From assembly GCA_002118135.1 (NCBI GenBank), contig BDIU01000273.1, forward strand, positions 124,001 to 188,000: 64,000 nucleotides of DNA, given 5' to 3'. The notes below the pieces were generated by a model. It was not told where the DNA came from and did no database searches. It was given only the letters and a program-made list of their open reading frames with translations. Position numbers and translations under genes: made by a program. The first letter of the stretch is position 1. Every line of letters begins with the position of its first letter. This document shows, piece after piece, positions 1 to 13,300 of this stretch. The DNA comes from Trebouxia sp. TZW2008. Taxonomy: Eukaryota; Chlorophyta; Trebouxiophyceae; Trebouxiales; Trebouxiaceae.

Positions 1-3000
1 TTACAGCCCCCAAGCAAGTGCCCCTGCAGTTCAAGCACTACTGGATGCAGGTACAGTAGACAATCAATGCTGCTGCTGGTTTTGCCAGTATGAATAATGC
101 GACAGCGCATGCATGATGGCACAGCTCACAATCAACTGTCATAATTATGCACAAAATGCATGATTATGCCCCCAGGGCTTTCTGCTGTATCTGCTTGCCA
201 GTTGCCATGTTGCCAAAAGCCATATCCCTTCATGTTCATTATATGTGGTTCAAGCTAGCACAGGACTGCACTGGTTGGGGACAGGTGATTGCTCCCTTAC
301 GTACCTAGCTGGGCCTGCTGAGCCTGTCTAGCATGCATTTTGAATGAAAATGAAAAACTAAAAACTGTGTGATATGAGAAGATCATGACGTCTTTGTCAA
401 AAGCCTCACTCAACACATGATGCAAAGTCTCGTCGCACAGGTGCAGTCAAGCGTGAAGCAATGCAATGTATTGTCTTCAAAACACCCTCTGGAAAGTGCA
501 CATTGTGTGACAACAGACTTCTCATCATGATGAACATGCGTGGCCACTGCAACATAGTGCAAATAACTTGCTTCCAAGTGCAAACTATGTTTTCCAATGC
601 AAGTAATTGCCTTGAGTTGGCAAATAATTGCTTTCCAAGTGCAGGAGCTGTCTTTGTGGGCAAAACTAACATGGATCAATTCGCCACTGGACTAGTTGGA
701 ACCAGAACGCCATATGGCGTAGCACCAAATGCCTTTGACTCCAGGTGCTTTCAAAAGCTGCTGTCTTGGTGACAAACAACCTGCCATATCATTTTGCTTG
801 CATATCCAGAATTACCTCAGTTATATGGCACTGAGATGCTGCAAAGTAACTGAAGTGACTATTAACTTGACTAGCTGACTTTTTGACTGACTACAAAGAC
901 CTTTGACTGAACTGATTGCCTGTTTGACAGACTATTTGTTTATTTGCTACATGCACCCAACGTGGTCTCCAATGCTTTGCCCATCATACAGGTTCATCCC
1001 AGGGGGGTCATCATCTGGGTCTGGGGCTGCGGTTGGGGCAGGGCTGGTCAGCTTTGCCCTGGGCACTGATACAGCTGGCTCAGGTGACTCGTCACTTCAA
1101 TCACTGAGTGTGTATCACTGGTCGCAAGATTTGCTGGTTGACTGACACAACTGTCTCAAGTGACTGCATGACCATGATAGTAGATTGTACTGGTCCAGAG
1201 ATAGGCGATCAGGGCAGGGATGATCAGCTATGTTCTAATACAGCTGGCTCAGATAAGTCATGAATTTGCTCATCTGACAGTGCACTTCTTCTAATCAAAC
1301 AGTGCTGATCCCTGGTGCGCAGTGCATTAAGAAATGTCTACGCTGTGTTCTTGCTGCCCAACTACATGCGGCCTTATACGCAATCTGCTTGCATCAACAG
1401 GTCTATGCACTGCTGTCTCGGTGAGCTTTGTGCTACGGAAACTCTAAGTCATGTTGCCTGAGCCCATACTTGCAGTTGTATGCTGGTCACATCCCAGCAG
1501 GCTTGAATGGGTGCATGGGTTTGAAAGGCACAGTTGGGCCCATCAGCACAATAAAAGTTGTTCCTGCTGCAGACTCGTTGCAGGGTGATGTTTGCAAAAC
1601 CCTAAACCATCATGCCGGCAGGACCCATACTTGCAGTTGTATGCAGGGCGCATTCCAGCAGGCTTGAATGGATGTGTGGGTCTAAAAGGCACAGTTGGAC
1701 GTGTCAGCACAACCGGAGTTGTTCCTGCTGCCGCTTCCCTGGACTGTCTCACGTGCCTGGCCACCACTGTACGAGATGCGGCCACCGTTTTGCAAACAAT
1801 GCAGCAGTCAGGGTCTGTGGAAGACCCCAACTGGAGGGTGCCAGATCAGCATGTTTTGAACCAGCAGTACATGGGCGGTGGCTTCACATTTGGGATTCCA
1901 AATGCGGAGTTTCTGGATTTTTCTGGGCCTGGAGGCTCTGAACTGGAATCAAGTAAGCAATAGATGGCTGGTTTGTTGCTTGCTGCCTGCCTGCCTGCCT
2001 GCCTGCCTCTGTTTATGCTACTGTTTATGCTCCTGTTTATGCTACTGTTTATGCTACTGTTTATGCTCCTGTTTATGCTACTGTTTATGCTCCTGTTTAT
2101 GCTATTGTGTATGCTACTGTTCATGCTACCCTTTTTCATTCAGCAGCATGCAGTTTTGTTGAAATTTGCAGAATGTCAAGAGCTTTGGGGACCATTGGAC
2201 TCCTTAGGAGGTTTGTAATTTGAATGTTTTTAGTGCTCATGCACATGACGTGCAACAAGCTCCATTTTGACTTTTTTGCGTCACTTTTTGATTCTGCAAG
2301 TGTTTCAATATGTTTTCTGGTCATTGCTGCAGAGTATCAGGAGCTGTTTGGGGAGGCTGTAAAATCCTTGGAGGCGCAGGGTGGTCGAAGGCAGGACATT
2401 GACTTCAGCCCCTTTGCTGCAACAGCCAAGCTGCTTTATGAGAGCGCCTTCATTGCCGAGCGCTACTCTGGGATCAGAACCTTTCTGGAGCAAAATGAGG
2501 TGCTGTCCTGTTTCTCTGACCATCTCATGTTCATCAGCTGGGGTAGTATTGCTGCAGCTGTTGCATATCCAGCTGTTCCAAGAGAGTGTAGACACAGCTC
2601 AGCTGCTTTATGAGACCGCCTTGGGGATTGCTGAACGCTACTCTGGGATCAGAGCCTTCTTGGAGCAAAATGAGGTGCTGTCCTGCTTCTGGCTTGGGCT
2701 GATGTGTTTCATGCAACACAGGATTCTGCAGTGCTTCCGTGTCCTGTTCTGTTGTCTTTGTCGCAGTGCCGGTTTTTGTGCATTGAATGCAGGGGATGTC
2801 TTGATGAAGCATCACCATGAAGCGCTTATGTGTCTGTCAGAGCACCAGTGTTCAGTGCATTTCAATCTGCTCTATATCATGTATTTGCTGATGGATGATG
2901 AGCGCAAGACTGCTGACTGCATGACTCACAACCATGTACGTACTTTCCACATTCTGCGACCTTTAATGGGTTTGTTCAGGACAAGCCATCAGCTGGACAG

Positions 3001-5510
3001 ATTGCTGAGGATCCGAGACTGGAGACAGTGATTGGGGCAATCCTCTCTGGTGCAGGTTGGCTTTCAGCTTCACTCGTGTCGACTGTCTTGTTACAAATGC
3101 ACAATCGACATATGCTGAGTCATGTTCTTCTTCTTCTTCTCCCCATGCTTTTGATGTTCACGTGCTCAGCTGTCTATGTACATGTCCGGACTGTCAGAGC
3201 TCGATAAAGCTATGCATGCTGACTTGCGTTGTGTGGCAACCTCTGTCAACTCATCAATTGCATCAATGCATATGGCCTTTACACCCTATGTGTCCTCTAC
3301 CTTATGTGTCTTTATGTTCATACAGTGCATGAAACATTGACAGTGAATTGTAAGAGCTCAGCAAAATTTTGCATGCTGACTTGTGTTGTGTACCTGCAGT
3401 CAACTGTTCAGCAGCTGATCTCAGCAGGTTACATAGCTGCCCATGTACATGTCTGGGCTGTCAGAGCTCAGCAAAGCTTTGCATGCTGACTTGTGCTGTG
3501 GGGCAACTTCATTTGATTCATCAATTTCATCATTGCATTGTAACTCTACACCCTAGACCTTACATGTCTTGGTGTTTGGTCAGCATGTGAAACACGGACA
3601 GTAGCTTGTCAAAGCTAAGCAAAGCTTTGCGTGCTTTGCTGACTTGTGTTGTGTCTCCGCAGTCAAGTTCTCAGCAGCTGACGTGTATGATGACAATTCC
3701 AGACTGAAGAAGCTTAAGGTAAGTATTCCCAACATGCGCTCCAGACATGATGTATTCTTTATATGCGTATGTGGAAAGGACTGTGTAGATAAGCAACAAC
3801 GGTTTTGCTGACAGCTCAGCCCTACTGACTGCTAGGTCTTAAGGATTTTCCTATCCAAATTGCAAAAGACGTCCATGTCAACAATAAAAGGGTATGCTTG
3901 CTTGGGTTTGGTGCAGCAGCAGCTATCAGCTTATTGCACCACCACTGCACTTGTTGGTGTTTGGATCTACTTGGGAGCGTCAGGAGAATTTTGATCAGGC
4001 ACAAATGATTGTCCTGGTCATGACTTTTAGTTGTGCGTACCACTCTTGATTGTCATCAGGAATCAGAAACCCTCGGCTTCATTGAGCGAATGGTATTGTG
4101 GATCAGCAGACATATGTCAATGCAGATCAAGCAAACACTGTGTGCTGACATGTTGCCTACCTCCATATTTGCCTTGTGCTCTTCTTCTGCTGCAGGGCAG
4201 GGCAAGGTCAGAAACAATCTTCTTCTTCTGCTGTTGCTGCAAGACTTCTTCACCTCCTTTTTTTTGGCTACTGCATTCTCTTCTTCCTCTTCTACTTCTC
4301 CTACTCACTGCTCAACCCTGCTTTTTTGCTTCTACTGCAGGGAAGGACAAGAGCAGAAATGGCAAAAGTTGACCTACTGCTGGTGCCAACTGCTCTTCAC
4401 CATTACACTGTTCAAGAAATTCAAGAAGAGGAACAGAGTGCTGACAAGGTGTGTCTGGCATGGTTTTCCTGTCGTGCTGATGGACATAGGTAACCAACTA
4501 ATGTTGATGTAGATGGTAGATTTTACAATGTTGCTTTTTCCTGCCGATTGATACCTGAAACTCTGTTGGTTCTTGTGCCTGCTGCTGCTGCTGCTGCTGT
4601 TGCTGCTGCTGTTGCTGCTGCTGTTGCTGCTGCTGTTGCTGATGCCAACGCGCCTCATTGGCTAGCCCAAAGAAGAGAGTATGAAATGTGGCTGCAGGTC
4701 TCCTGGTCCAGGAATGCCAAGTTGGGGCGATTCACCAATTTCGTCAATCTGCTGGACATGTGTGCGGTGGCAGTACCCAGTGCTGTGTATCAGCATCCCC
4801 CCATTGGCGGTGGAGCCTTGCAGGGTCTCACACTGTCAGGTTGTTCTCTGTCATGTATGTATGCTCAGCGCATCACATGAGCATTTTCATGAACGTAAAG
4901 TGTTCTTGCTTCCAGTTTTGTGGGCTGTCAGTACCCAGTGCAGTGCATCAGCACCCCCCCCCCCCTCCACTGGCAGGGGTTTGCTTCGGGGGTACCAGCT
5001 GTCAGGTGAATCTTGGCAAGACATCAGTGTGTCAAGTGCTCATCTTGTGCATTCTCATCTTCCGTACTGTATATGCACCCTCCCTTTGGCAGGGGCGTCT
5101 TGCAGGATGTGACATTGTCAGATAGAAATAGTCTGATTGTATTTATGTCAATATGCTCATGGAGGCTGGCTGCTGTTCATCTCAGCATTGTCTATTCTGA
5201 TCTTCACAAAGCAAGCCCCCACTGGCCTTTAAGTTTAGACTGTAAGGTTTACATCACTTCAACTTTGCTGACTGCTGCGTTGCCATGTGATGCAGATGAG
5301 ACTGCTAAAAGGAAAAACCATCTAGAGCAGACAGGCAATCCCACCACCCTTCTACCCTTCGGAGTCACCCTGATCGCCCCCGCCTGGCGAGACAATTGGC
5401 TGTGTGAGATTGCCTCAAGGCTTCACCAGGCCAGTGGACTTGGTTGTGGCCCTGCAGGGCATGTGCAAAAAGCCCCTCTCGCCAATGGCCATACAAAAGC
5501 AGGTCAATGA
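1..5510 (+). CDS. DUR2: Allophanate hydrolase (amidase-signature family), 5' truncated by the window edge
   Basis: Hydrolyses allophanate to ammonia and CO2, the second step of urea use after urea carboxylase; probably cytosolic. In-phase exons: <1-50, 645-744, 992-1083, 1647-1952, 2333-2499, 2980-3055, 3663-3718, 4341-4448, 4698-4839, 5296-5510 (stop TGA), about 437 codons visible. Family hallmarks: QALLDAG then [16 protein letters not shown]; the amidase signature PGGSSSGS (cis-Ser) and GTDTAGSG (nucleophile Ser) on exon 3; RIPAGLNG; then [17 protein letters not shown] and [14 protein letters not shown], which separate allophanate hydrolase from other amidases. The catalytic Lys lies upstream of the window. 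No C-terminal allophanate-hydrolase extension beyond the amidase core is evident. Five introns carry decayed copies of neighbouring exons. The gene converges on ATG11. Alternative: another amidase, but the LVGTR and FVNLLDM blocks argue against it. Confidence 0.87.
1460..1744 (+). repeat. Tandem duplicate of allophanate hydrolase exon 4 (5' part), 2 copies, offset 161 bp
   Basis: The exon 4 start (acceptor, IPAGLNG, LKGTVG, VVPAA) occurs at 1647 and in a second, upstream copy from about 1487. The shared flank TGCAGTTGTATGC lies at 1471 and 1632. The upstream copy stays open for some 30 residues but lacks the continuing [10 protein letters not shown] segment and runs into a donor-like GCAGGGTGATG. 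The downstream copy is the one in phase with the gene, so the first is a ghost exon. Confidence 0.85.
1983..2130 (+). repeat. CTGC microsatellite followed by a 12-bp minisatellite in an intron
   Basis: Intron 4 of the allophanate hydrolase gene starts with a (CTGC)n run (about 1983-2008). It is followed by roughly ten units of a 12-bp motif of the form TTTATGCTACTG/TTTATGCTCCTG. Because 12 is a multiple of 3, long spurious open frames cross the array. I see no coding role. Confidence 0.9.
2168..2692 (+). repeat. Ghost copies of allophanate hydrolase exon 5 (5' fragment at 2168, 3' part at 2597)
   Basis: The functional exon 5 (2333-2499) is flanked by partial copies on both sides. At 2168-2214 an AG acceptor is followed by the residues [14 protein letters not shown], a decayed version of [18 protein letters not shown]. 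At 2597-2692 the 3' half of the exon (LLYE...[15 protein letters not shown]) is repeated with its GTGCTG donor and the start of the following intron, offset 172 bp. Confidence 0.8.
3180..3690 (+). repeat. Intronic tandem repeat, four units, in front of allophanate hydrolase exon 7
   Basis: Intron 6 contains four diverged units sharing AGAGCTCAGCAAA-like and GCATGCTGACTTGTGTTGTG-like segments, near 3195, 3356, 3465 and 3614. The last unit leads into the acceptor of exon 7 (3663). A weak copy of the exon start (GTTCAGCAGCTGA) is visible near 3404. The repeat therefore looks like amplified intron plus exon start. Confidence 0.75.
4575..4641 (+). repeat. Interrupted CTG trinucleotide repeat in an intron
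   Basis: A run of CTG triplets with regular GTT interruptions lies in intron 8 of the allophanate hydrolase gene, about 60 bp before the exon 9 acceptor. It would read as poly-Leu/Val or, on the other strand, Ser/Asn-rich, but it is bounded by splice sites and is not coding. Confidence 0.9.
4760..5125 (+). repeat. Three tandem copies of the 3' part of allophanate hydrolase exon 9
   Basis: The exon 9 end (CAGTACCCAGTGC...CAGCACCCCCC...GGCAGGGG...CTGTCAG then GT) is present at 4770-4839 (in phase), 4930-5004 and 5065-5121. The later copies keep the CTGTCAG donor-like end but are shifted or truncated; the second contains a poly-C tract near 4956-4970. Both lie in the intron before the last exon. 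Confidence 0.8.
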
Positions 5511-5555
5511 CTGACAAGAACCGCTCAGATGAACATCATTGCACAAATAGGAGGA

Positions 5556-5660
5556 ACATGACTTTGTGAAATTGCCTCAAAGCATGAGGCCAGTGGCCTG
5601 GTTACTGCCCAACAGGGCATCTGCAGAAAGCCCCTCTCTGGCAAGTAGCTGTGCAAAAGC
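5556..5660 (+). repeat. Decayed copy of the last exon of allophanate hydrolase, just downstream of its stop
   Basis: The stretch around TGTGAAATTGCCTCAA (5565) repeats 5403-5500 of the last coding exon at an offset of 162 bp. It includes the GGCCAGTGG and GGGCATSTGCARAAAGCCCC blocks. It lies 3' of the stop codon and is presumably in the 3' UTR. Confidence 0.8.
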
Positions 5661-7398
5661 AGGAGCGTAATCACAACTCTGCTAGACTCACACAAATTGG
5701 CAGTAGCATTACAAGCGGCTCTGTTGGTAGTTTGTGAAGGGTCAGGCAACTGACTGGCGGCTCTGTCATACAGCATATAGCATACAACAGATAAAGAGGT
5801 TTCTCAGCAGCCCTGCCAGTTGCCCACGCAACAGCAGCTACAACATCTGTGTCAAAAGCTAGGATCAACAGCAGAGCGACTAACCCTTCAGGCCAGCGAC
5901 AAGCCAGCTGTGGCAGATGCCCAGTCCATGACCTGTGGGCGAAACATGTATGGCCACACATGATCAGCAAATTTGTGAGGCCAAAGCACTTAGCTACAGC
6001 ACGACAGCTCTTTCCCATGAAGCGCCTATCACAACAGCAGAAAGACAAACAGCATGCAACACCAGTTACACGACAGCTGTAGGTATTGAACCTATTTCAA
6101 GCCTTTCAGGAAGCTGTCAAGCTGCAAGTTCGAAAATTATCTATAGTGGGTTGTGCTCAATATTGACACTGACAAGAAATGACCACAATGCCAGCTGTAG
6201 GTGTCATACTGGCAGTGATGACTGTGTGTGCCTTGCTGCTAACTAGCAATAATGGGCATTGTTGGCGTTTGCTGAATGAGGTTTCTGACGGTGCATGCTT
6301 CTACCTGGTGTTGTAGCGTCCAAGCCTGCTTGCTTTCGTTTGGACTAACAGCGCCATGTTTAGAGAGCTTCACAACTGCCATCACACAGGAAGCGGTGGT
6401 GCCTGCTTACAGCCATAGCATAGAATGTCAGCTATATGCTTCACTGGGCAGAATTTTGGATTGAGACATGTACAGCAGCCAAACAAACTGCCATATGGCC
6501 TTTTTGCATTCACAATACACTTCGCACGCATTTGAATGAGCATTCACACATTCGGAGTGCTTTTCTGGAGTGCTTGGCTAGCCCTAGCGTGGTCAGGGTC
6601 TTCCCTCGATGACATGCGGATTGCTGCATCCTTTGTGACCGACACTCGTTACACCCACTGCATCAATTGGCAGGATGACGAGCATACTCATGGAGTGTGC
6701 ATGATAAGTCATACAAGACCCACTGTGTGACAAACATCAGAGCAAGTCTTTCAGGTGAGGCTGCCAAGAAAGTGTGCATTTTGCGTTTGGACACTGAATT
6801 CACGAATTCAAGTTGCTTGGAAAGGTAGCTGCCTAATTCATGGAAAGCTTGCAATGTTTGTATAGTCCAACACTCGAAAAGTAAAGAGGGGTACGGAAAT
6901 CCGGTAGACACAGCACAGTGATCAATATGACCATCATTTGAGAGAGCAAATCTATATAAAAAGAGCAGCAAGGGAAACGCTAACTGTTTCAGAAGCTAAA
7001 TCTTGATACAAGGCAATTGACAACTTTTTTTGTCCTGCGCTTTATTGATACATGCTTTTGTACCTGCTAGTCCCACAATGTACTTGCCATCAGGCAAACA
7101 GCATACCCTGCCTGTTGATACAGCATCACATACACTGAAATATGGTCCTGCTGAACACGTTGAAGTCTGCTAAACACGTTGAAGCCTAAAAGCATTGTGA
7201 CTTCCCAAATTCTGGTCTCCTGAATCCAAGGCATGTCTCAATCTGACCCGCTGACAATTTTGAAGTCCAGCATCACTTTGGGCATGAAGCACTGATGCCC
7301 ACAAACATCAGCACAGGAACACCATAACAGCCTTTTTGCCCTACAGTCACAGCTGAGACATAAAGCCTGGACTAAATGATATCGAATCATTATAGCTT
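5661..7398. other. Convergent intergenic region between allophanate hydrolase and ATG11
   Basis: No coding exon chain was found. Short open frames here lack family motifs and splice partners. A 19-bp direct repeat (ACACGTTGAAG core) lies near 7148-7185. The region should contain the 3' ends of both flanking genes, but I cannot place poly(A) sites with confidence. Confidence 0.5.
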
Positions 7399-10300
7399 TT
7401 AGGCAGAGTAACTGCCTGGAGGAGCCAAGTCTGCCACAGCGCTGGATGCTGCAGCTGTGGCAGGCTGTTCCCCAGCTGTGGCAGCTTGTTGCTGGTCTGC
7501 TGATGCTGCAGCCTCCCCAGCTGTGGCAGCTGCATCTGCTTGCTGCTGCCGAGTCAAATCAGACTTTGCACTCAGAGTTTGCTGCTGTGTGGCAGGTGTG
7601 TCCTTTGCACTAGCCGCTAAAGCAGCATCTGACGAGCTCTGCGTTTCTGCAGTGACAATGGGAGACGATGGCGTATCTGCAGGAGCGGCCACAGCTGTGG
7701 AAGGGGAGCCTCGTGGCATTGCCCGCTGCAGCTTGACCAGGGGCCCAGAAGAGGCAGCAGGAGCCACAGCTGTGGGACCTAGTGACGCGGTGGTTGAGGC
7801 ATCTGGCGCCTGGGGTTGTGACTGGGCACTGCTGAGGTTTTGAGAAGCTGTTTTGGTTTCAGCGCTAGCTGATAGTGATGCCTTGTTCAGTGCATTCTCG
7901 AGACTGTGGATCCTGCACAACATAAATGTTGACAAAGATAGAACAGACAAGGTGTGACCAATTCAATCTTCACACAAAATAGCTAGCGTCCAAACAAAGC
8001 ATGACTGCATCTGACACACCACAGTTCTCAGATGTCACTGTGTAGCAGAAGTGACCACCAAAGGCTGTAAAGATGATGTCTCTAACTGGCACACACTTAG
8101 TACAACATCGTCGCACATTCCTCAGTCCATCACAGCACTCAGTATGCCACAAAAACTGGAAAGGACACCAGATTGCTGGGCTTGCACATGCAACTGGTAG
8201 CATTCTGCATTCCTGCTGACTAACTTGTGACATCTGGGCAGGAATCATCTCAGCACACTGCTCTTCTTACAGCAGCACATGGTTAGACTCCAAACCTGTG
8301 TTTGTAAGCATGGTTTTCTGCTCGCTGCGCCTGTCTAAAAGCTCTGAGCTGCTGATCCAGCTCCCTGATCCGCTCATCCTTTGCTTTCACTGCCTGACTG
8401 TACCTCTTCCTCTCCTCTGTCATCTGCTGACTCAGCTGAGCAGCGCTCACCCCAGCAGCAGATTGTGCAGAACTGATCTGTTTGGTCATCTGCCCTGAGG
8501 GAGCTCTGAAGAGCGTACTCTGAGCAAGACTGGCTGAGGGTGCTCGGGCAAGTGAGGCAATACTTTGCGCTGAGCTTGGGGTTGACTCAGCACGCAGCAT
8601 TTGACTTGCACTCAAGGCTGAGTAGGGTTGCTGAGCTTCTGAAAGAGTGTGACGAGGTGGGTTGTCAGACAGGCACTGCTGAAAAACGAGAGAAGCTATC
8701 TGGTCTCGGAGCTTTGCATTCTGTGCTCGCAAGGCCATCATCTCATCCTCTGCAAAAAGTTTAACATATTGGACATATTGATTTCTGTGCTCAGCACATC
8801 ATGCTTTGCATCAGCTGGCCCAATTGATTCTTATGAACTCTCTTCAACACAATTGCTGGCCTGATGCATTTGTGATCTTGGTAAACAATTTGCGCTATAA
8901 CAAGTTTTGGGATTGGTCAGACATGACGCAGCACTTATATGCTACAGGGCAAAAGACCCAACCCTGCTTGAAGACATTGCTGGGTCGCAGTGACTGTGTG
9001 TACAAACACGGTGATATGCATTGGGACTGTAAGCCTTTGCATGCTATGCATCATGACAACAGTATCTTTACTGTCAATGAATGTAGCAAATTGTACAAGC
9101 CTTGCAGACATTGTTGTCATGTCCTGCGCCAACTCATGCACACCGCACGGACATGTATCGTGCCCGGCAAACAGCTTGTTGCAACATGCAAACAGCTTGC
9201 TTTGACGAAAGCCCTGGCCTTGAGTGCTGATGGAGTTTGTGCCAAGAGTTCAGTCACATTCTGGAGGCAAACAATTTCACCCAAGCAGAGATGTACACTT
9301 GTCAACGTGCTGTGAGGAAAGGCAGGCGTCAAGGATGTGACTCATCTCTTACCACAAACGTCGACATTGGTGAAGGTCGAAAGCGATGCAACAGAAGAAA
9401 GCTTGACACGCCATCTGATTGGCAAAGTGACTGCAGCAATACCTCTGGACGCCAGTTCAGGCTCCTCCTCTTCCTCTTCCCTGTACTCTTCCTCTGCAAT
9501 AGGCTGCTGCCCTTGCTTGGGTGACTGCACAGACGCACTGACTGTCCGAGAGGCAGTGAGAAGCCCAAGGCCTTGCTGCAGACCCATGGATGGTGCTCGA
9601 GACGCAAGCATGGTCCCTGGGATTGGCTGCATTGCTTGGGACGCTGACAAATCTGGCTGGGGCTTCCGGGGGTCAGGGAAGGGCAGAACAGCATGCACTG
9701 GCCCCTGCAATGATACCCATGATATCATCAACTTAATCAAGCCATTTTTGGGCTGTACATTGAATGCTGCTCAAGATGTAAGCATGGTCTGTGGGGATGG
9801 CTGCAGTGCTTGCGATCTGACTGGCGCTCATGAGGGTAAGGAATTCTGCCAATGTCATTGTTGGTGGCGAGGAATTGCTGCTCTGAACAATGAATCAATG
9901 CTTGCCAACATCACAGCATAGTCGGCCCTTTCAGGCAGTGATCCCAAAAGCAACAAAACAAATCGTAGTTGTGGAAAGACTGGGTGAAAGGACTAGTGGT
10001 CCTGCAGTCTTAGCAAACATTGCCCCTGTCCATTGCTGAAATTTTTCTGCATTGACAATGACTGCACTAAACTTGCAGAAAAAGGTATTTTACCAATGAT
10101 GTAGATCATCTCTGGAGCCTATTTGACAACTGATACAGGACAAAAAAATGGAGCATCGTGCAAATTCACTATCATACATATGCGAGAGCGCCACTGCCTC
10201 TTTTGGTGACGGTGTTGCAAGTGATAGTTGACGGCAACAATGAGCTCTGTGTAAGGTCATTTCCAGTGTCAGTAAGCTGGTATTCTTTGACAGGTAAATA

Positions 10301-13300
10301 AGCTTGATTGGAACACATGGCGTACCTGTGGTGTTTTGGGCAACTGCATGAGGTCATCGCTGTCCACTTGCAGCAAAGCCGCATCAGGAGCAGACAGCTT
10401 GATGCTGCATAAGGGTACTTCAGCCTGCAAACCCATGCTGGCCAAAACCTGCATGACATGCACGCTGATGAGACGTAGCTGTTGCGTTGACAATTGTGCA
10501 GATTGCAAGACGCGCATGCTCTTCAGAAACAATCTTCAACAACCGTCTGCAGCTACCTGCCAAGCCAATGATGAGCAGGCTTAATTTAAATATGCAAAAA
10601 GTCATGCGATTTTTTGAGCAAATGCATAGGAACATGGATTCAGTATCAACGCAGACCAATGAAACCTCAAGGCGGTACGCCAGTCCAAAGAAGCTTGCCA
10701 AATGCATTCTGATGCAGTTGCTGCCAAGAAGGAAGGTGTACAAACCTGAACGGGAATGAGTCTGGCAACAGCCTTCCTAAAAACATCGCGCACAGCCATC
10801 TCCTGGCTGCGCCGCTCTGCCAAGCGCTGCGCTGCATCATTTGCGGCTTTACTGTAGTGTTCCCAAAAGCTTTGCCTGCACCATTAAAGCATTGCTGGAA
10901 ATTGTGTGTTTTGTTGAACAGTTTCTTGTTTTACAAACCTCAAGAAAATGGGCTTGAGAGCATGACCTCAGACAACAGGCAAATTGTCTCTTGATATCGT
11001 AAGCTGTTTGCTCAAACTGTATGGGGCCTTGCAAGATGAGACAGCCGTAAGTGAAGAGACAGGAAATCAAGAGGTCACTATACCTTCGCATGCATTCTGC
11101 AAGGCAGTGTCGGTAGGCCACTGGCACTCGCTTGATGAGCTGCAGCTCAGCAAAGGTTTCGGCTTGCTTGTTGGCCACGTCCTGGTACACTGCTAGCTTG
11201 CCCTTCAGGGTGCGGATCTTGCTTTGCTGCAGGCTGATCTTCTGCAGCTGGGTGAAGACGTCCTTTGTCATGCAGTTCTGCAACACAGCAAGCTTGCATG
11301 ACGTTCTGCAGTAAAGGTTTGTAGCAAGCTTTGCTGACAGGTGGCCAAGCCAGCATGGGTTTTGGCGTTCTGCAGCTGCAGATCAATGGCTTGCAGTGGA
11401 AAGAGGAAAGGCTCTGTGTGCTTGCCTTGCATTCAAGGCAATGATTGTGCAGCTGTTTGCGTCCTCAACACAGAGCAGCCGTCAGTGAACTGGCGCCTGT
11501 TCATGGTTTCCATTAGTTCACAAGCATGCAGAGACAACCTCAATACAAAGCCCATGGCAGGTTTCCCCAAAAGAATCAAAGGAAGCAAGTGCTGACCTTG
11601 CATTCAAGGCAGTGATTGCACAGCTCCTCAAAGGCCTTGTCTGCGTCTTCAACTCTGGGCAAAAGGTCAGTGAGGTGATGCCTGTTCATTGCTTCCATGA
11701 CTTCACAGGCGTCCAAAGGGCGCACACTAGAGGCTGACGCTGCGCTGCTCAGCTGGCGTACGGCTTCTTCCACCAGGGACTCGATTTTGGCCAGATCACT
11801 TTGCAACACGTCTGCTATGCTTGCCTGCAACAGAAGAAGCCCAAATGTTGCATGCGACTCAGTAGGTATCAGGCTTGCATCTGCACAGCGGCCGCTTAGG
11901 CCCCCTGCTCTCAGGCAAGCACCGTTCTTGCACCGAAAACTCATTTTCAGCCAGAGTACTTTGCGACGTACCTGTGACGCTTGCCTGCAACAGGATAAAG
12001 AGCTAGGTCCTAGGTGCATGCAGCAAGGAGTAGCCCACTATTGGGCAGGCAGTTTTGCGTCCGGCAGACATTTGCAGCATCACCACTTTACATGCAAGCA
12101 GTGCAGCAAGCAAACAGACTGCGTTTTGTAATCCCTTCCTGAGTCTGCATGCAGAATTGTTTGTTTGCAACTGAAACATTGCTATGCTATATCTTGTAAG
12201 CCCTTCCCATAGCTGCGTACAGTGCTGCAAGCGGGTAGCAGATGAAATCGCAAGATATAGCATGGCAACATCTAAGTTGCAGATGGGTGATTTGCTGCAC
12301 CTTTGCATCGCCCAGCTGCTCACTTTGACTGCCTGAACACAGCCAGTGTGAGGGCAGCATGACCATTTTGATGGCAAAACTGCCTTGTAGCATTTGCATG
12401 TGCTGTCTGCAACAGTCAACTTGCAGACGGCAGCAGAAGATGCAGAGGCATGCTATCAACTCAGTGCCAAAGCAGCAGGCCTATAACAGCTATTTGGTCT
12501 GATTTGCATAAACACAGCATGCTTGTGTAGCACCAGCAATAGAGTTGAGCTATCTGTCATGCTTGGCTTTGTGAGCACACACATGGAATGCTTGTACTGT
12601 GCAAGTTCTGCCTTGTACAAATGAGCTTTGCGTCTTAAGTGTTGTGCTACCTGCTGTGCTTGGTGATGCTGCATTGCCTCTAACTGCCCTCCCAGCTGGT
12701 CCAGGTCCACAGAGGGCATTTGCATGAACATGGCCTCCACATCCAGCTTCAGGCCCCCAAACGTGCCCCTGAGCTCCCCAACCTGCATGCCATCTGGCTT
12801 GTCTAGAAAGGAGAAGCCCGTTAGCCAAGTTGAGAACAAGACTGTTGAAACCCAGCAGAACAGCACGGCAAGAATAAGACTGCCAAAGGGTCCCAGCCAA
12901 CTCTAGGCAGCAGAGAAGGAGGCTATTTTATGAGCAATGCAAGCATCACACATGTCACATGGACATCAATGCCTCTTAACTTGGGCCGTGCTAGCTAAAT
13001 ATCATGCAAAGCACATTTTCAATTAAGATTTCTGCATGCATTTGAAGAAAACAGTGCAATGACCAGCCTGAATCTGCTCCTGATCCGTAATTACGCTGGG
13101 CATAGGCCGTTGTGGTGGTGACGAAAGCTGATGCAATAGCTCTGCATTGTCATACCTTCTTAGCAAAGTGGTCATGATCCCGTTTACAGCGGGCAGCCCA
13201 ATCACGCATCTTCTGCTCAGGAATGAGGTGTATGAGGCGACTGTGTCGGTCTGTACGGGCTGCTGGATGCAGCTGCAGGCTTGCTAGCTGCTCCATGTCT

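Noticed and set aside
1964..2218. Open frame rich in Leu, Met, Phe and Cys that looks like a membrane protein
   Set aside because: It is an in-frame translation of the 12-bp intronic minisatellite; it has no family similarity and lies between valid splice sites.
9329..9921. Plus-strand open frame of 194 codons (MTHLLPQTSTLVK start)
   Set aside because: It is antisense to ATG11 exon 12, whose minus-strand frame, splice sites and phase fit the gene; the plus-strand frame has no motif.
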